Positions 35,825-45,073 of a stretch of 64,000 nucleotides of DNA are shown in pieces. Within the stretch, counting starts at the first letter, position 1, and every line of letters starts with the position of its first letter. This DNA comes from an uncultured Rhizobium sp. (lineage in GTDB: Bacteria; Pseudomonadota; Alphaproteobacteria; Rhizobiales; Rhizobiaceae). The stretch spans positions 62,001 to 126,000 of the forward strand of contig CAMFHE010000011.1 of assembly GCA_945952045.1 (NCBI GenBank), given 5' to 3'. Made by a program: the position numbers and the translations under genes. The notes under the pieces are model-generated. The model saw nothing but the letters and a program-made list of their open reading frames with translations. It was not told the DNA's origin and made no database searches.

Positions 35825-36624
35825 CGATGCGGAAAACCTTCTGGGATCACGTCTTCACGCTGATCGTGACCCTGATCTACATCTTCCTGATGGCGCCGAT
35901 CCTGCTGGTCGTGCTGCTGTCGTTTTCCGGCGGCGAGTTTCTCGCCCTTCCGATGGAAGGCGTGTCGCTACGCTGGTTCGGCGCGCTGTTTTCCAACAGC
36001 CGCTTCTATGACGCAGCCGTCTACTCCTTCGGCCTGGCGCTGGTCTCGGCCCTGGTGAACGGGGTCATCGGCACGCTCGCGGCGATCTATGTCGTGCGCT
36101 TTGCGCCGGCGCGCCTGACGAACAGCCTGCGCGTGCTGATGAGCGCGCCATTGATGGTACCAGAGATTCTGACGGCCATCGCGCTTCTGTTCTTCTTCTT
36201 CGAAATCGGCGTCGGCAATCGCTGGTCGATCGCCATCCAGATCGGCCATGTCCTCGTCACCTTCCCTTATGTCTTCCTCAACGTCGCCTCGGCGCTGTTC
36301 AATTTCGACCGGTCGCAGGAAGAAGCGGCGCGCAGCCTCGGCGCCGATGGCTGGCTGACCTTCCGGCGCATCACCCTGCCCTCGATCAAGCCCGGCGTAA
36401 TCACCGGCTGCCTGTTCGCCTTCGTGATTTCCTTCGATATTTTCAACATTTCGCTGCTGCTGAAATCGGTCGGAAGCAATACGCTGCCGCTGGAATTGTT
36501 CGATTATCTGCGCTTCAACTTCGATCCGACCGCGGCCGCCGTCGCGACGGTGAGCATTCTCATCGCCTTCGCCGCCGTCCTGATCGTCGATCGCACCGTG
36601 GGGCTACGTTCGCTGCGTTTCTGA
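35821..36624 (+). CDS. ABC transporter permease, PotC type
   Basis: A 267-residue permease with six predicted helices and the EAA loop E-E-A-A-R-S-L-G-A-D-G-W-L-T-F-R near residue 162. It is the last gene of the four-gene transporter operon. The next 255 bases (to 36879) contain no gene that I can support; two short frames there have no recognisable features. Confidence 0.92.
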   Translation: MTMRKTFWDHVFTLIVTLIYIFLMAPILLVVLLSFSGGEFLALPMEGVSLRWFGALFSNSRFYDAAVYSFGLALVSALVNGVIGTLAAIYVVRFAPARLTNSLRVLMSAPLMVPEILTAIALLFFFFEIGVGNRWSIAIQIGHVLVTFPYVFLNVASALFNFDRSQEEAARSLGADGWLTFRRITLPSIKPGVITGCLFAFVISFDIFNISLLLKSVGSNTLPLELFDYLRFNFDPTAAAVATVSILIAFAAVLIVDRTVGLRSLRF

Positions 36625-36879
36625 TATTGTGGCGAGATCGCATTGCAATCCCGCAGGCAAGCCGCTAAGGAAACGGGTGTGCGGGACGACCCGCGCCTTG
36701 TATCGTTCCAGGGGACGGCCCCGGCATCTCTATCGAGATCAATATGGCCGCCCGATTGACGACAGCTCCCTTATCGAGAACCTTAAACGCTGCGCGAGTC
36801 GCATGCGCCCGGCAACGCTTGCGCGTCGCGTGGCCGCGTGACGGCTTCGTCGCAGCAGTCACGCTTCAGAGGTATTTCC

Positions 36880-37626
36880 ATGGCCGGACCCATTGAACAA
36901 TTCACCGTCAAGCCGCTCATCAAGATCGACATTGGCGGCGTGGATCTCAGCTTCACCAACGCGTCCGCCTATATGGTGCTGACGGTGGCTGTGGCCACAG
37001 CGTTCCTGCTACTCGCCACGGCCCGCAGGCTGGTCGTTCCCGGCCGGTGGCAGTCCAGCGCCGAATTGATGTACGAGTTCGTCGCCAAGGCATTGCGGGA
37101 CAATGCGGGGGAACAGGGTATGCGCTTCTTCCCCTTCGTGTTCTCCCTGTTCATGTTCATCCTGGTCGCCAACATGGTCGGCATGATCCCGTATGCCTTC
37201 ACCGTCACTGCCCAGATCGTCGTCACTTTCGGACTTGCGGCGACGGTGTTCCTGACGGTTATCCTCTATGGCCTTTACAAGCACGGGTTTGGATTTCTCA
37301 GGCTGTTCAAGCCGGCCGGCGTTCCGGCCGTGCTTGTGCCGATCATCGTCCCGATCGAGGTGATTTCCTTCCTGTCACGGCCGATCAGCCACTCGGTTCG
37401 TCTCTTCGCGGTCATGCTGGCGGGGCATATCACGCTGAAGGTTTTTGCGGGCTTCGTCGTCTCGCTTGGCAGCTTGGGAAGCCTGGGCATGATCGGCGCG
37501 GTGTTGCCGCTGTTGATGACCGTGGCGATCACCGCGCTCGAATTCCTGATGGCAGGTATTCAGGCCTATGTCTTCACCATGCTCACCTGCATGTATCTCA
37601 ACGATGCACTGCATCCCGGGCACTGA
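36880..37626 (+). CDS. atpB: Solitary F0F1 ATP synthase subunit a
   Basis: A 248-residue, full-length subunit a with five or six membrane helices. The proton-channel helix carries the essential Arg174 in [13 protein letters not shown], and E221 and Q228 of the last helix are kept. The residue two helical steps after the Arg, Asn in the usual RLFANM motif (N214 in E. coli), is Val178. The start ATG 36880 follows AGAGGT; a GTG at 36838 is an in-frame alternative. No other ATP synthase gene is nearby; in Rhizobiales atpB normally sits with atpI, atpE and atpF genes, so this looks like a divergent extra copy. Its function is uncertain. Confidence 0.88.
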   Translation: MAGPIEQFTVKPLIKIDIGGVDLSFTNASAYMVLTVAVATAFLLLATARRLVVPGRWQSSAELMYEFVAKALRDNAGEQGMRFFPFVFSLFMFILVANMVGMIPYAFTVTAQIVVTFGLAATVFLTVILYGLYKHGFGFLRLFKPAGVPAVLVPIIVPIEVISFLSRPISHSVRLFAVMLAGHITLKVFAGFVVSLGSLGSLGMIGAVLPLLMTVAITALEFLMAGIQAYVFTMLTCMYLNDALHPGH

Positions 37627-37655
37627 GAAGTAAGCCCAAAAGCGGGCGCGCGACC

Positions 37656-38720
37656 TCAGGCCGGCGTCCGCTCCCAATACCAGGCGACATACATTCTGCC
37701 CCGATCATGCCCCCGGCTTTTCAGAAAGGTGCGAATGGCGCGGACGTTCTCCTTTTCGCAAGCGAACCAAACATAGGTCCCGTCCGCCATGGCGGCGATC
37801 GCCTTTTTCGTTTCCTCTGCGAGCACGGTTTTCGCCCCGGCCGGAAAATCCTTGCGATGCAACCAGCGAACCTCGAGCGCGCCGGCACAGGCAAGCGGCT
37901 GCTCTTCGGCGGCATCCTGCACCTCTATGATCGCCTGAATACGCGTGCCCGCCGGCACTTCGGCGGCAATGCGGGCGATGGCCGGAAGCGCGCTTTCATC
38001 GCCGGCGATGAGGATTGTGTCGGCGACGGGAAGGCTGCCGCCGCCCGGACCAAGAAGCGCCACGACATCGCCCGGCTGCGCATCGCGGGCGAAATCGGCG
38101 CCGGGCGTCGCAATCCCCGGCGTCGGATGCTGGAGGAAATCGATCCGGAGCTCTCCACGTTCGGCGTCGACGGCGCGGATCGTATAGACGCGCACCAGAA
38201 GTTCGTCCTCGCCCTTCGGCCAGTCGACGCGGCCATCGGCGCGCAGGCCCGGCCAGACCGGCGCCCTGCCCTTCGGCGGCACGAGCAGGCGTACATGCAT
38301 GTCGCCGCCGACATAGGGCGCGACATCGCTGCAGGCCAGTGTCACCCGCCGCATGTGCGGCGTGATATCCTCGGCAGAAACAACCGTCATCTGCTGCAGG
38401 TTCGGCAAGACCTGCAACGAGGCCGACTCGGACCAGGTGAGTTCGAACGGATCGTCCCCGGCGAAGTAGAACAGATGTTCGGCAATGCTGGTGCGGCTCG
38501 TATGCAGCTCCTTTTCGGAGCTGGCGCTCAACTCGATCAGCAGCGCACGGTCGTCGATGCGGATGCTTGCCGTGCCGGCGCGACTGGTCAGCAGGGCGGT
38601 GTTGCCCTCGCGCTTGACCTCGGCATGCTCGACGAAATGCTCGCAGATCTCGTCGAGCATGTGCACGGCGTCCTTGGCGAGCGCGATGCCCGACAGTTTG
38701 AATTGCTGGCCTGCGTTCAT
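37656..38720 (-). CDS. Siderophore-interacting protein (ferric-siderophore reductase) with N-terminal DUF2218
   Basis: A 354-residue protein. Residues 1-105 resemble the DUF2218 domain often joined to these reductases; residues 110-354 are a ViuB/SIP-type flavin reductase with H-M-R-R-V-T-L, R-V-Y-T-I-R as the FAD-binding R-x-Y-S/T motif, L-G-P-G-G and the NAD-side A-G-D-E-S-A-L-P-A-I motif. The C-terminal Y-V-A-W-Y-W is typical of the SIP subgroup. It releases iron from imported siderophore in the cytoplasm. The start overlaps the ATPase stop by 4 bases, so it ends the five-gene uptake operon. Confidence 0.9.
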   Translation of the reverse strand: MNAGQQFKLSGIALAKDAVHMLDEICEHFVEHAEVKREGNTALLTSRAGTASIRIDDRALLIELSASSEKELHTSRTSIAEHLFYFAGDDPFELTWSESASLQVLPNLQQMTVVSAEDITPHMRRVTLACSDVAPYVGGDMHVRLLVPPKGRAPVWPGLRADGRVDWPKGEDELLVRVYTIRAVDAERGELRIDFLQHPTPGIATPGADFARDAQPGDVVALLGPGGGSLPVADTILIAGDESALPAIARIAAEVPAGTRIQAIIEVQDAAEEQPLACAGALEVRWLHRKDFPAGAKTVLAEETKKAIAAMADGTYVWFACEKENVRAIRTFLKSRGHDRGRMYVAWYWERTPA

Positions 38721-39544
38721 ATCCGGCCCTCCTTGCGTTGCGCGCTTGATGTCATGCGGTGGCGGCCGATCGGCAGCATGATCGGTCGCCCCGAGGTGGG
38801 ATCGTCGACGATGCGGCTTTCAAGGCCGAAGACCTGCCGCACATTGTTTTCGGTCAGCACATCCTCAGGCCGGCCGGAGACATGCACGCGCCCGTTTGCC
38901 ATCGCGACAAGATAATCCGCATAGCGGGCCGCGAGATTGAGGTCGTGCAGCACCATGACGACGGTGGTGCCGCGCGCATGGTTGAGGTCGGTCAGCAGAT
39001 CGAGAACCTCGACCTGATGGCTGATGTCGAGAAAGGTCGTCGGTTCGTCGAGAAGCAGGATGCCGGTCTTCTGGGCGAGCGCCATGGCGATCCAGACCCG
39101 CTGGCGCTGGCCGCCGGAGAGCTCGTCCACCGGCCGATCGGCAAGTTCGACGATCCGCGTCGCAGTCAGCGCATCGGCCACTGCCTCGTCGTCTTGGCGG
39201 CTCCAGCGCGAAAACAGTCCCTGATGCGGATGCCGGCCACGGCTGACCAGATCGGCGACCGTGATGCCCTCCGGCGCGATCGGCGACTGCGGCAACAGGC
39301 CAAGCGTGCGCGCCAGATCCTTCGGGGCGGTATGGTGGATCGACTTGCCGTCGAGAAGCACCTCGCCCTCGTTTGGCGACAACAACCGCGACATGGCGCG
39401 CAGCAAGGTCGACTTGCCGCAGGCATTGGCGCCGACGATCACGGTAATCTGTCCGGGCGGTACGGCAAGATCGAGACCTTGCAGGATATCGGCATCGTTA
39501 TAGCCGGCCGATAGCCGGCTAACGGTGAGGGAATGGGCCGTCAT
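38717..39544 (-). CDS. Ferric-siderophore ABC transporter ATPase, FepC type
   Basis: A 275-residue ATPase of the iron/cobalamin uptake class. Walker A GANACGKST (Ala in place of the usual Gly/Ser), signature L-S-G-G-Q-R-Q-R-V-W-I-A-M-A, Walker B I-L-L-L-D-E-P-T-T-F-L-D and switch His in V-L-H-D-L-N-L. It overlaps both neighbours by 4 bases. It drives import of a ferric siderophore with the two FecCD permeases. Confidence 0.93.
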   Translation of the reverse strand: MTAHSLTVSRLSAGYNDADILQGLDLAVPPGQITVIVGANACGKSTLLRAMSRLLSPNEGEVLLDGKSIHHTAPKDLARTLGLLPQSPIAPEGITVADLVSRGRHPHQGLFSRWSRQDDEAVADALTATRIVELADRPVDELSGGQRQRVWIAMALAQKTGILLLDEPTTFLDISHQVEVLDLLTDLNHARGTTVVMVLHDLNLAARYADYLVAMANGRVHVSGRPEDVLTENNVRQVFGLESRIVDDPTSGRPIMLPIGRHRMTSSAQRKEGRI

Positions 39545-40581
39545 AGCGAGCCTCCGGTCCGGTTGACGCGCACGATCAGGAAGATCAGGTAGGGAGCGCC
39601 GAGCGCCCCGGTGATGACGCCGACCGGATAGCGGCTCGGCAGGAGGAACTGCCCGGCATAATCGCCCGCGAGAACCAGCACCGCCCCTATCAGGGCCGAA
39701 GGGATCAACAGCGAGCCGTTATTGCCGACGATGCGCGCGGCAATCGGCCCGGACAGGAAGGCGACGAAGGCGATTGGCCCGGTCACCGCCGTGGCCGAAG
39801 CGATCATGCCGACGGCCGCGACCATCACCAGCACACGAGTACGCCCCACACGAACGCCTAGCGCGGCGGCCATGTCGTCGCCAAGCCGCAAGGCATCGAG
39901 ATCGCGCGCCGCATTCAGGAGCAGCCCGCCGAACAGCACAAGCGCGATGACGAGCGGCAGGGCCTGGCCGAGTTGCGCGCCGTTGAGACTGCCGGTCAGC
40001 CAGCGAATGGCCTCCTGCAGGCTCCAGGCTGGTGCTTGCGAGAGGATATAGGCGATGAAGCTTTCCAGCATGGCGGAAACGCCGATGCCGACCAGGATCA
40101 GGCGCGTTCCGGCAACGCCATTGCGGAAGGAAAGACCATAGACGGCAAGCGCCACGCCAAGGCCGGCGGCAACCGCGACGATGGAGACGACCGGCCCCTT
40201 GAGCGACAACACCACGATGGCGAAGACGGCCGCAGCACTCGCCCCGGAACTGATGCCGATGATATCCGGGCTTGCCAGCGGATTGCGCAGCATGATCTGG
40301 AAGGCGACGCCGCCAAGTCCGAAGCTGAGGCCAGCCAACACGGCGAGAACGGCACGAGGCAACCGCAACTGACCGATGGTGAAACTGGTTCCCGGAACGG
40401 TCTCGCCAAGCAGCATGCGCGCGATATCCTGCGGCGGGGTGAAGGATTGGCCGAGCAGCAAAGTGAGCGCGAAGATCGCCAGAAGGGCGGCCACAAGCGC
40501 AACGATGACGAAACGGCGCCGGCTGCGGTGGCGCTGCCTGTTGGTGACGATCCGGTCGAGGGTCGAGGCGAGCGCGGTCAC
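39541..40581 (-). CDS. Ferric-siderophore permease, FecCD family, second
   Basis: A 346-residue FecCD-type permease with about ten helices. Family markers: L-R-L-P-R-A-V-L-A-V-L-A-G near residue 80, the F-Q-I-M-L-R-N-P-L-A-S-P-D-I-I-G-I-S-S-G-A segment and a final P-Y-L-I-F-L-I-V-R. The start is GTG 40581, which overlaps the stop of the first permease (GTGA); the upstream in-frame codons only mirror that gene. It partners with the gene at 40578. Confidence 0.92.
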   Translation of the reverse strand: MTALASTLDRIVTNRQRHRSRRRFVIVALVAALLAIFALTLLLGQSFTPPQDIARMLLGETVPGTSFTIGQLRLPRAVLAVLAGLSFGLGGVAFQIMLRNPLASPDIIGISSGASAAAVFAIVVLSLKGPVVSIVAVAAGLGVALAVYGLSFRNGVAGTRLILVGIGVSAMLESFIAYILSQAPAWSLQEAIRWLTGSLNGAQLGQALPLVIALVLFGGLLLNAARDLDALRLGDDMAAALGVRVGRTRVLVMVAAVGMIASATAVTGPIAFVAFLSGPIAARIVGNNGSLLIPSALIGAVLVLAGDYAGQFLLPSRYPVGVITGALGAPYLIFLIVRVNRTGGSL

Positions 40582-41621
40582 AGTTCGCGAACCCTTTGCC
40601 GCCGGACGATCCAGATGAAGAACGGCGCGCCGACGAAAGCGGTGACGATGCCGACATCGAGCTCCGCCGGCCGCGCCGCGATGCGCCCGACGATATCGGC
40701 GGCGACCATCAGACAGGCGCCGCCAAGCGCAGAAAAGGGCAGCAGCCAACGATGATCGACCCCGACCACCAGCCGGCACAGATGCGGCACGACCAGCCCC
40801 AGAAAGCCGATCGGCCCGCAGACGGCCGTCGTTGCGCCGCACAGCAGGATGGCGCCGAAGGAGGCGATGGCGCGCGACAGCGCCACGCGCTCGCCGAGCC
40901 CGGCCGCCAGATCGTCGCCCAGCGCCAGCGAATTCAGCTTGCGCGCGGAAAGAAGGCTGATGGCAAAACCGACCGCCAGAAACGGCAGAACCGGCAGGAT
41001 GCGCTCGAAGGTCGCGCCGCCGACGCCGCCGATCTGCCAGGAGCGGATACCGCCGGCGATGTCGCCACGCGGCAGCACGACGGCGATGACCATTGACGAA
41101 AACGCGACCGAGGTCGCGGCCCCCGCAAGCGCAAGCTTGAGCGGCGTCGCCCCACCGCGCCCGAGCGAGCCGATGACATAGACGAAAACGGCGGCACTTC
41201 CCGCCCCGAGGATCGCGGTCCAGATATAGGCTTGCGCCGAGGCGATATCGAACCATGCGACGCCGACGACAACGGCAAGCGACGCCCCCATATTGACGCC
41301 GAGAATGCCGGGATCGGCCAGCGGATTGCGCGTCACCCCTTGCATGATGGCGCCGGCAAGCCCCAGCGCGGCGCCGGCGATCAGCGCCAGCACCGTGCGC
41401 GGAATGCGCACCGCAACCGCCGCCTGACCGATGCTGTCGAGCCGCCCGCCAAGGCCGGCAAGCACATCGGCCACCGCCACATCCCGCGTGCCAACCGCCA
41501 CCGAAAGCGCCGACAGCACGACGAGAAGGCCGAACAGCGCGGCCAGAAACAGACCGCGCTTACGGTTCGACCGTCCGGACGCGGTCCATGACTGCTGTGG
41601 CTGGAGGCTTTCGGCCGTCAT
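40578..41621 (-). CDS. Ferric-siderophore permease, FecCD family, first
   Basis: A 347-residue FecCD permease with about ten helices. Family markers: R-I-P-R-T-V-L-A-L-I-A-G-A-A-L-G, the I-M-Q-G-V-T-R-N-P-L-A-D-P-G-I-L-G-V-N segment and P-F-F-I-W-I-V-R-R at the C-terminus. The ATG overlaps the stop of the binding-protein gene by 4 bases. Confidence 0.92.
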   Translation of the reverse strand: MTAESLQPQQSWTASGRSNRKRGLFLAALFGLLVVLSALSVAVGTRDVAVADVLAGLGGRLDSIGQAAVAVRIPRTVLALIAGAALGLAGAIMQGVTRNPLADPGILGVNMGASLAVVVGVAWFDIASAQAYIWTAILGAGSAAVFVYVIGSLGRGGATPLKLALAGAATSVAFSSMVIAVVLPRGDIAGGIRSWQIGGVGGATFERILPVLPFLAVGFAISLLSARKLNSLALGDDLAAGLGERVALSRAIASFGAILLCGATTAVCGPIGFLGLVVPHLCRLVVGVDHRWLLPFSALGGACLMVAADIVGRIAARPAELDVGIVTAFVGAPFFIWIVRRQRVREL

Positions 41622-42616
41622 CTGGTTTTCCCGGTCGCCTCGGCCAGCAACGCGACATAGTCCTTCAACACCCAGGAAATCGACAATGGCGTCGGATTGG
41701 CCGCCGTCCCGACCGGGTTGCGGCCGAGGGTGACAAGCGCACCCTTGGCGACGGCCGGCATGCGCGAGGTCAGTGGATTGGCCGAGAGCGCATCGAGCAG
41801 CTTGCGATCGCCATAGGTGACGAGAATGTCGACATCGTCGAATTCATCGACGCGCTCGGCGCTGATCGATCCCGAGAATTTGCCCGGCACCGAAGCCGCG
41901 ACAACGCTTTTGGGCGATGTCAGGCCGAGATCGGCGAAGAATTTCACGCGCGCGTCGTTGGTCGTATAGAAATTGACGACACTCAGATCCGTGGCGTTGA
42001 GATGGGTGATGAACATCGCCGACTTATTGTGAAGCTCGGGATGATCGGCGACCGTCTTGGCGATGTCGGCCTCGATCTTGCGGATCAGCGCCTCGCCCTC
42101 CTCGGCCATGCCGAGCCCGGCGCTGTCGAGGCGGATCATCTCGCGCCAGTCGGTGGACCAGGGCGCCTGCGGATAGGCGACGACCGGTGCGATCTGGCTC
42201 AGCGTATCGTAATCGGCCTGGCTGAGGCCGGAATAGGCGGCGAGGATGACATCCGGCTGCGTGGCCGCGACCGCCTCGAAATCGATGCCGTCTCCTTCGT
42301 CGAACAGGACGGGCGTTTGCGCCTTCAACTCGGTGAGCTTTTCCGCGACCCAGGGCAAAACCCCGTCGCCATCGTCATCGCCGAAATTGGCGGCGGCGAA
42401 ACCGACCGGCACGATGCCGAGCGCCAGCGGCACCTCGTGATTGGCCCAGGCGACCGTCGCCACCCGCTCCGGCTTCTTCGGGATGACGGTCGCGCCAAGC
42501 GCATGCTTGATGACGATCGGATAGGTCGTGGCCTCGCCAGCCATCGCGCCGCCGGCAACCGCCAACCAGACACATGCCGCCGCCAGTTGCAGAGCAGAAA
42601 AAAACAACCGCAGCAT
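41618..42616 (-). CDS. Ferric-siderophore periplasmic binding protein
   Basis: A 332-residue TroA/FhuD-fold binding protein. The signal peptide covers about residues 1-26 and ends A-G-G-A-M-A-G. The conserved I-P-K-K-P-E-R-V-A-T and later F-E-A-V-A-A-T-Q-P-D-V-I-L-A strands are typical. I use ATG 42616 (GGCGGAG upstream) over the in-frame GTG 42658, because this gives a regular signal peptide. It starts the operon that includes the two permeases, ATPase and SIP reductase, each overlapping the next by 4 bases. Confidence 0.9.
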   Translation of the reverse strand: MLRLFFSALQLAAACVWLAVAGGAMAGEATTYPIVIKHALGATVIPKKPERVATVAWANHEVPLALGIVPVGFAAANFGDDDGDGVLPWVAEKLTELKAQTPVLFDEGDGIDFEAVAATQPDVILAAYSGLSQADYDTLSQIAPVVAYPQAPWSTDWREMIRLDSAGLGMAEEGEALIRKIEADIAKTVADHPELHNKSAMFITHLNATDLSVVNFYTTNDARVKFFADLGLTSPKSVVAASVPGKFSGSISAERVDEFDDVDILVTYGDRKLLDALSANPLTSRMPAVAKGALVTLGRNPVGTAANPTPLSISWVLKDYVALLAEATGKTR

Positions 42617-42645
42617 CGCGCAAACTCCGCCTATCCGCTTTTTTA

Positions 42646-42659
42646 AGTGGACCTCCACT
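42646..42659. promoter_or_regulatory. Short inverted repeat in the siderophore divergent promoter
   Basis: AGTGGA and TCCACT form a 6-base inverted repeat with a CC spacer. It lies 30 bases upstream of the binding-protein start in the 281-base region shared with the receptor gene. It may be an operator; I could not find a clear Irr or RirA-type box nearby. Confidence 0.3.
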
Positions 42660-42897
42660 CTCAGGTTCAGTAAGCGGCGTCAACCGCCATGTCGGCGCTG
42701 ATGCCGCAGGGCGTCGAGATTTCCATCGAATCCTACAAAACGCGGAAAAGTTACAATACTGGATGTGCATGCTCAAGTTATTAGCCGTCGCGGGGCAATC
42801 AAAACCGATCCTGACGAGCGGATGGCGCATACGCGCCTGAACGGGGCAGTGCGGATACGAAGCCGGCAATGACGACATCAACTTCTGGAACGTGAAC

Positions 42898-45027
42898 ATG
42901 GACAACACAAAAACGGGCGATCATTCGAGGCAGCCCCTTATTCGCTACCGGAATGCGCTGCTTCTCGGTTGCACGGCGCTTGCCGCCTTGTCGCCGACGC
43001 TTGGCGCCGCCCAGGACACCGCGACCGCAGCCAGCGATACGGCCCTGAAGCCGATCGTCGTCCAAGGAAGCGCTGCCGAGGCGGAAAACGATTCCAAGTC
43101 CATCGTCGCCACCCAGACCAAGAGCGGCAGCAAGATGGCGACGGATATCCTCGATACGCCGGCTTCCGTCTCCGTGATCACCTCAAAGGAAATCCAGCAG
43201 CGCGGCGCACAGGATGTCGAGCAGGTGCTGCAATACACCTCCGGCGTGGCGACCGACTTCTACGGCTCGGACGACCGTTTCGACTATTTCAAGATCCGCG
43301 GCTTCGATGCCTATCAGTATCGTGACGGCCTGACGCTCGGCAAACCCTTCGGCGCCTTGCGCGAAGACCCCTATGCCTTCGAGCGCGTGGAGGTGCTCAA
43401 GGGCGCGAATTCGGCCGCATTTGGCGTTTCCGATCCGGGCGGCGCGGTCAATTACGTCACCAAGCTGCCGAAGAGCCAGCGCTTCGGCGAAGCCTATGTC
43501 ACCGGCGGCTCCTTCAATCGTCGCGAGGCCGGCTTCGACTTCGGCGACAACATCACCGACGACGACACGCTGTCCTACCGCCTGACCGGCAAGCTCAAGA
43601 AGGCCGACGACGAATACGATTATTCGCGCGACGACGAGAAATTCCTGATGGGCGGCATTACCTGGCGACCGACCGATCAGACGACGCTGAGCGTCGTCTA
43701 CGATCATCTCGACCGCGACGGCGTTCCCGGCAGCGGCGGCCATCCGGTAGGGTCGGATTTCGACCGCAGCCGGTTCTTTGGCGAGCCCGACTACAATTAC
43801 CGCGACGTCGATCGCGATACGCTGAGCGTCATGCTCGATCACGACTTCGGCTCGGGCCTGACCTTCAGCTCGAACGCCCGCTACAGCAAAGCCAAGAGCA
43901 ATTTCGGCTATGCCTATATCGCGGCGACCCCGACAAACGGTTCGACCATCGCGCGGCGCGACTTTTTCGCCAATGACAGCGCCAATCGCCAGTTCATCGT
44001 CGATGCGCGCCTGCAATACGATGCCAGTTTCGACTCGGTCGACAGCCGCACGCTTGTCGGCGTCGAATACAACGACGTCTCCTCCAGGACCGATAATTTC
44101 TACGGCCCGGCTCCCAGCATCGACTGGATGAACCCGGTCTATAGCGGCGCGCCGACATCCGTTCCGCTCTACCAGAGCCTTGGCAACGACCAGAAGAGCA
44201 AGGGGCTCTATATCCAGCAGGATCTGACCTTCTCCGACAAGCTGATCGCCAGCGTCGGCCTGCGCAACGACTGGATGGATCTGGAGCAGCGAAACAATCT
44301 CAGGGGCACGACGACAGAGGCGGATCTCAGCGAGTTCACCAAGCGCGCCGGCCTGACCTATCGATTTACCAACGAAATCGCCGGTTATGTCAGCTATGCC
44401 GAATCCGCCGTCCCGCCTTCCCTGACGGTCGATCCCGAGCGCGGCGAACAATGGGAGGCCGGCGTGAAGTATCGGCCGGATGCCTTCCCGGCCCTGTTCA
44501 CTGCCTCGGTCTACGACCTGACCAAGAGCAACATCACCCGCACCAATCCGGCGACCGGTTTCCAGGAAACCATCGGCGAAGTGCGCGTGCGCGGCGTCGA
44601 TCTCGAAGCCAAGGCGGAGCTGACCAACACGATCAGCATGACCGCCGCCTATTCCTACATGATGTCCGAGATCGTCGAGAACGGAACCGGCGGCAATATC
44701 GGCAACGAATTGTCCTTCGTGCCGAACCAGATCGCCTCGCTCTGGGTCAACTACACGCTGCCCGGCGACGGCAAGCGCGGCGACATGAATTTCGGACTCG
44801 GCGCGCGCTATTCCGGCTCCTACTTCTTCAACGACGCCAACACGCAATCGACGGGCGGCAACATCACCTTCGACGCCGCCTTCGCCTATAAAATCCGGGA
44901 AAACACCTCGTTCGAGGTCAATGTGAGCAACCTGTTCAACGAGAAGCATGTCGATTACGGCGGCTTCGGCGCGGACTGGTACAATCCCGGCCGCACGGTT
45001 TACGCGACGATCCGCCAGACCTGGTAA
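42898..45027 (+). CDS. TonB-dependent siderophore receptor
   Basis: A 709-residue outer-membrane receptor. A signal peptide ends near A-L-S-P-T-L-G-A-A, followed by a possible TonB box (K-P-I-V-V-Q), then a plug domain (D-T-P-A-S-V-S-V-I-T through G-G-A-V-N-Y-V-T-K) and a beta-barrel that ends in W with the typical C-terminal Y-A-T-I-R-Q-T-W. ATG 42898 is used; the GTG 42892 just before it is possible. It is divergent from the uptake operon, together giving a complete siderophore import route. The siderophore is not determined; the plug resembles hydroxamate receptors (FhuA/FoxA type). Confidence 0.92.
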   Translation: MDNTKTGDHSRQPLIRYRNALLLGCTALAALSPTLGAAQDTATAASDTALKPIVVQGSAAEAENDSKSIVATQTKSGSKMATDILDTPASVSVITSKEIQQRGAQDVEQVLQYTSGVATDFYGSDDRFDYFKIRGFDAYQYRDGLTLGKPFGALREDPYAFERVEVLKGANSAAFGVSDPGGAVNYVTKLPKSQRFGEAYVTGGSFNRREAGFDFGDNITDDDTLSYRLTGKLKKADDEYDYSRDDEKFLMGGITWRPTDQTTLSVVYDHLDRDGVPGSGGHPVGSDFDRSRFFGEPDYNYRDVDRDTLSVMLDHDFGSGLTFSSNARYSKAKSNFGYAYIAATPTNGSTIARRDFFANDSANRQFIVDARLQYDASFDSVDSRTLVGVEYNDVSSRTDNFYGPAPSIDWMNPVYSGAPTSVPLYQSLGNDQKSKGLYIQQDLTFSDKLIASVGLRNDWMDLEQRNNLRGTTTEADLSEFTKRAGLTYRFTNEIAGYVSYAESAVPPSLTVDPERGEQWEAGVKYRPDAFPALFTASVYDLTKSNITRTNPATGFQETIGEVRVRGVDLEAKAELTNTISMTAAYSYMMSEIVENGTGGNIGNELSFVPNQIASLWVNYTLPGDGKRGDMNFGLGARYSGSYFFNDANTQSTGGNITFDAAFAYKIRENTSFEVNVSNLFNEKHVDYGGFGADWYNPGRTVYATIRQTW

Positions 45028-45033
45028 TGACAC

Positions 45034-45065
45034 CGTCTCGCGCGCATCCAGATGCGCGCGGGACG
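45034..45065. terminator. Bidirectional terminator stem-loop
   Basis: A 14-base-pair stem (one G-U pair) with CCAG loop lies in the 46-base gap between the convergent receptor and AraC genes. The arms run from CCGTCTCGCGCGCAT to ATGCGCGCGGGACG. No T-tract follows. Confidence 0.65.
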
Positions 45066-45073
45066 CCCGTCGG

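Noticed and set aside
36625..36879. Small frames or an RNA gene before atpB
   Set aside because: Two short frames on opposite strands lack ribosome binding sites and recognisable motifs, and no tRNA-like fold was seen.
42617..42897. Irr or RirA box in the siderophore divergent promoter
   Set aside because: I looked for TTTAGAA-type and TGA-N9-TCA-type sequences and saw no convincing match.
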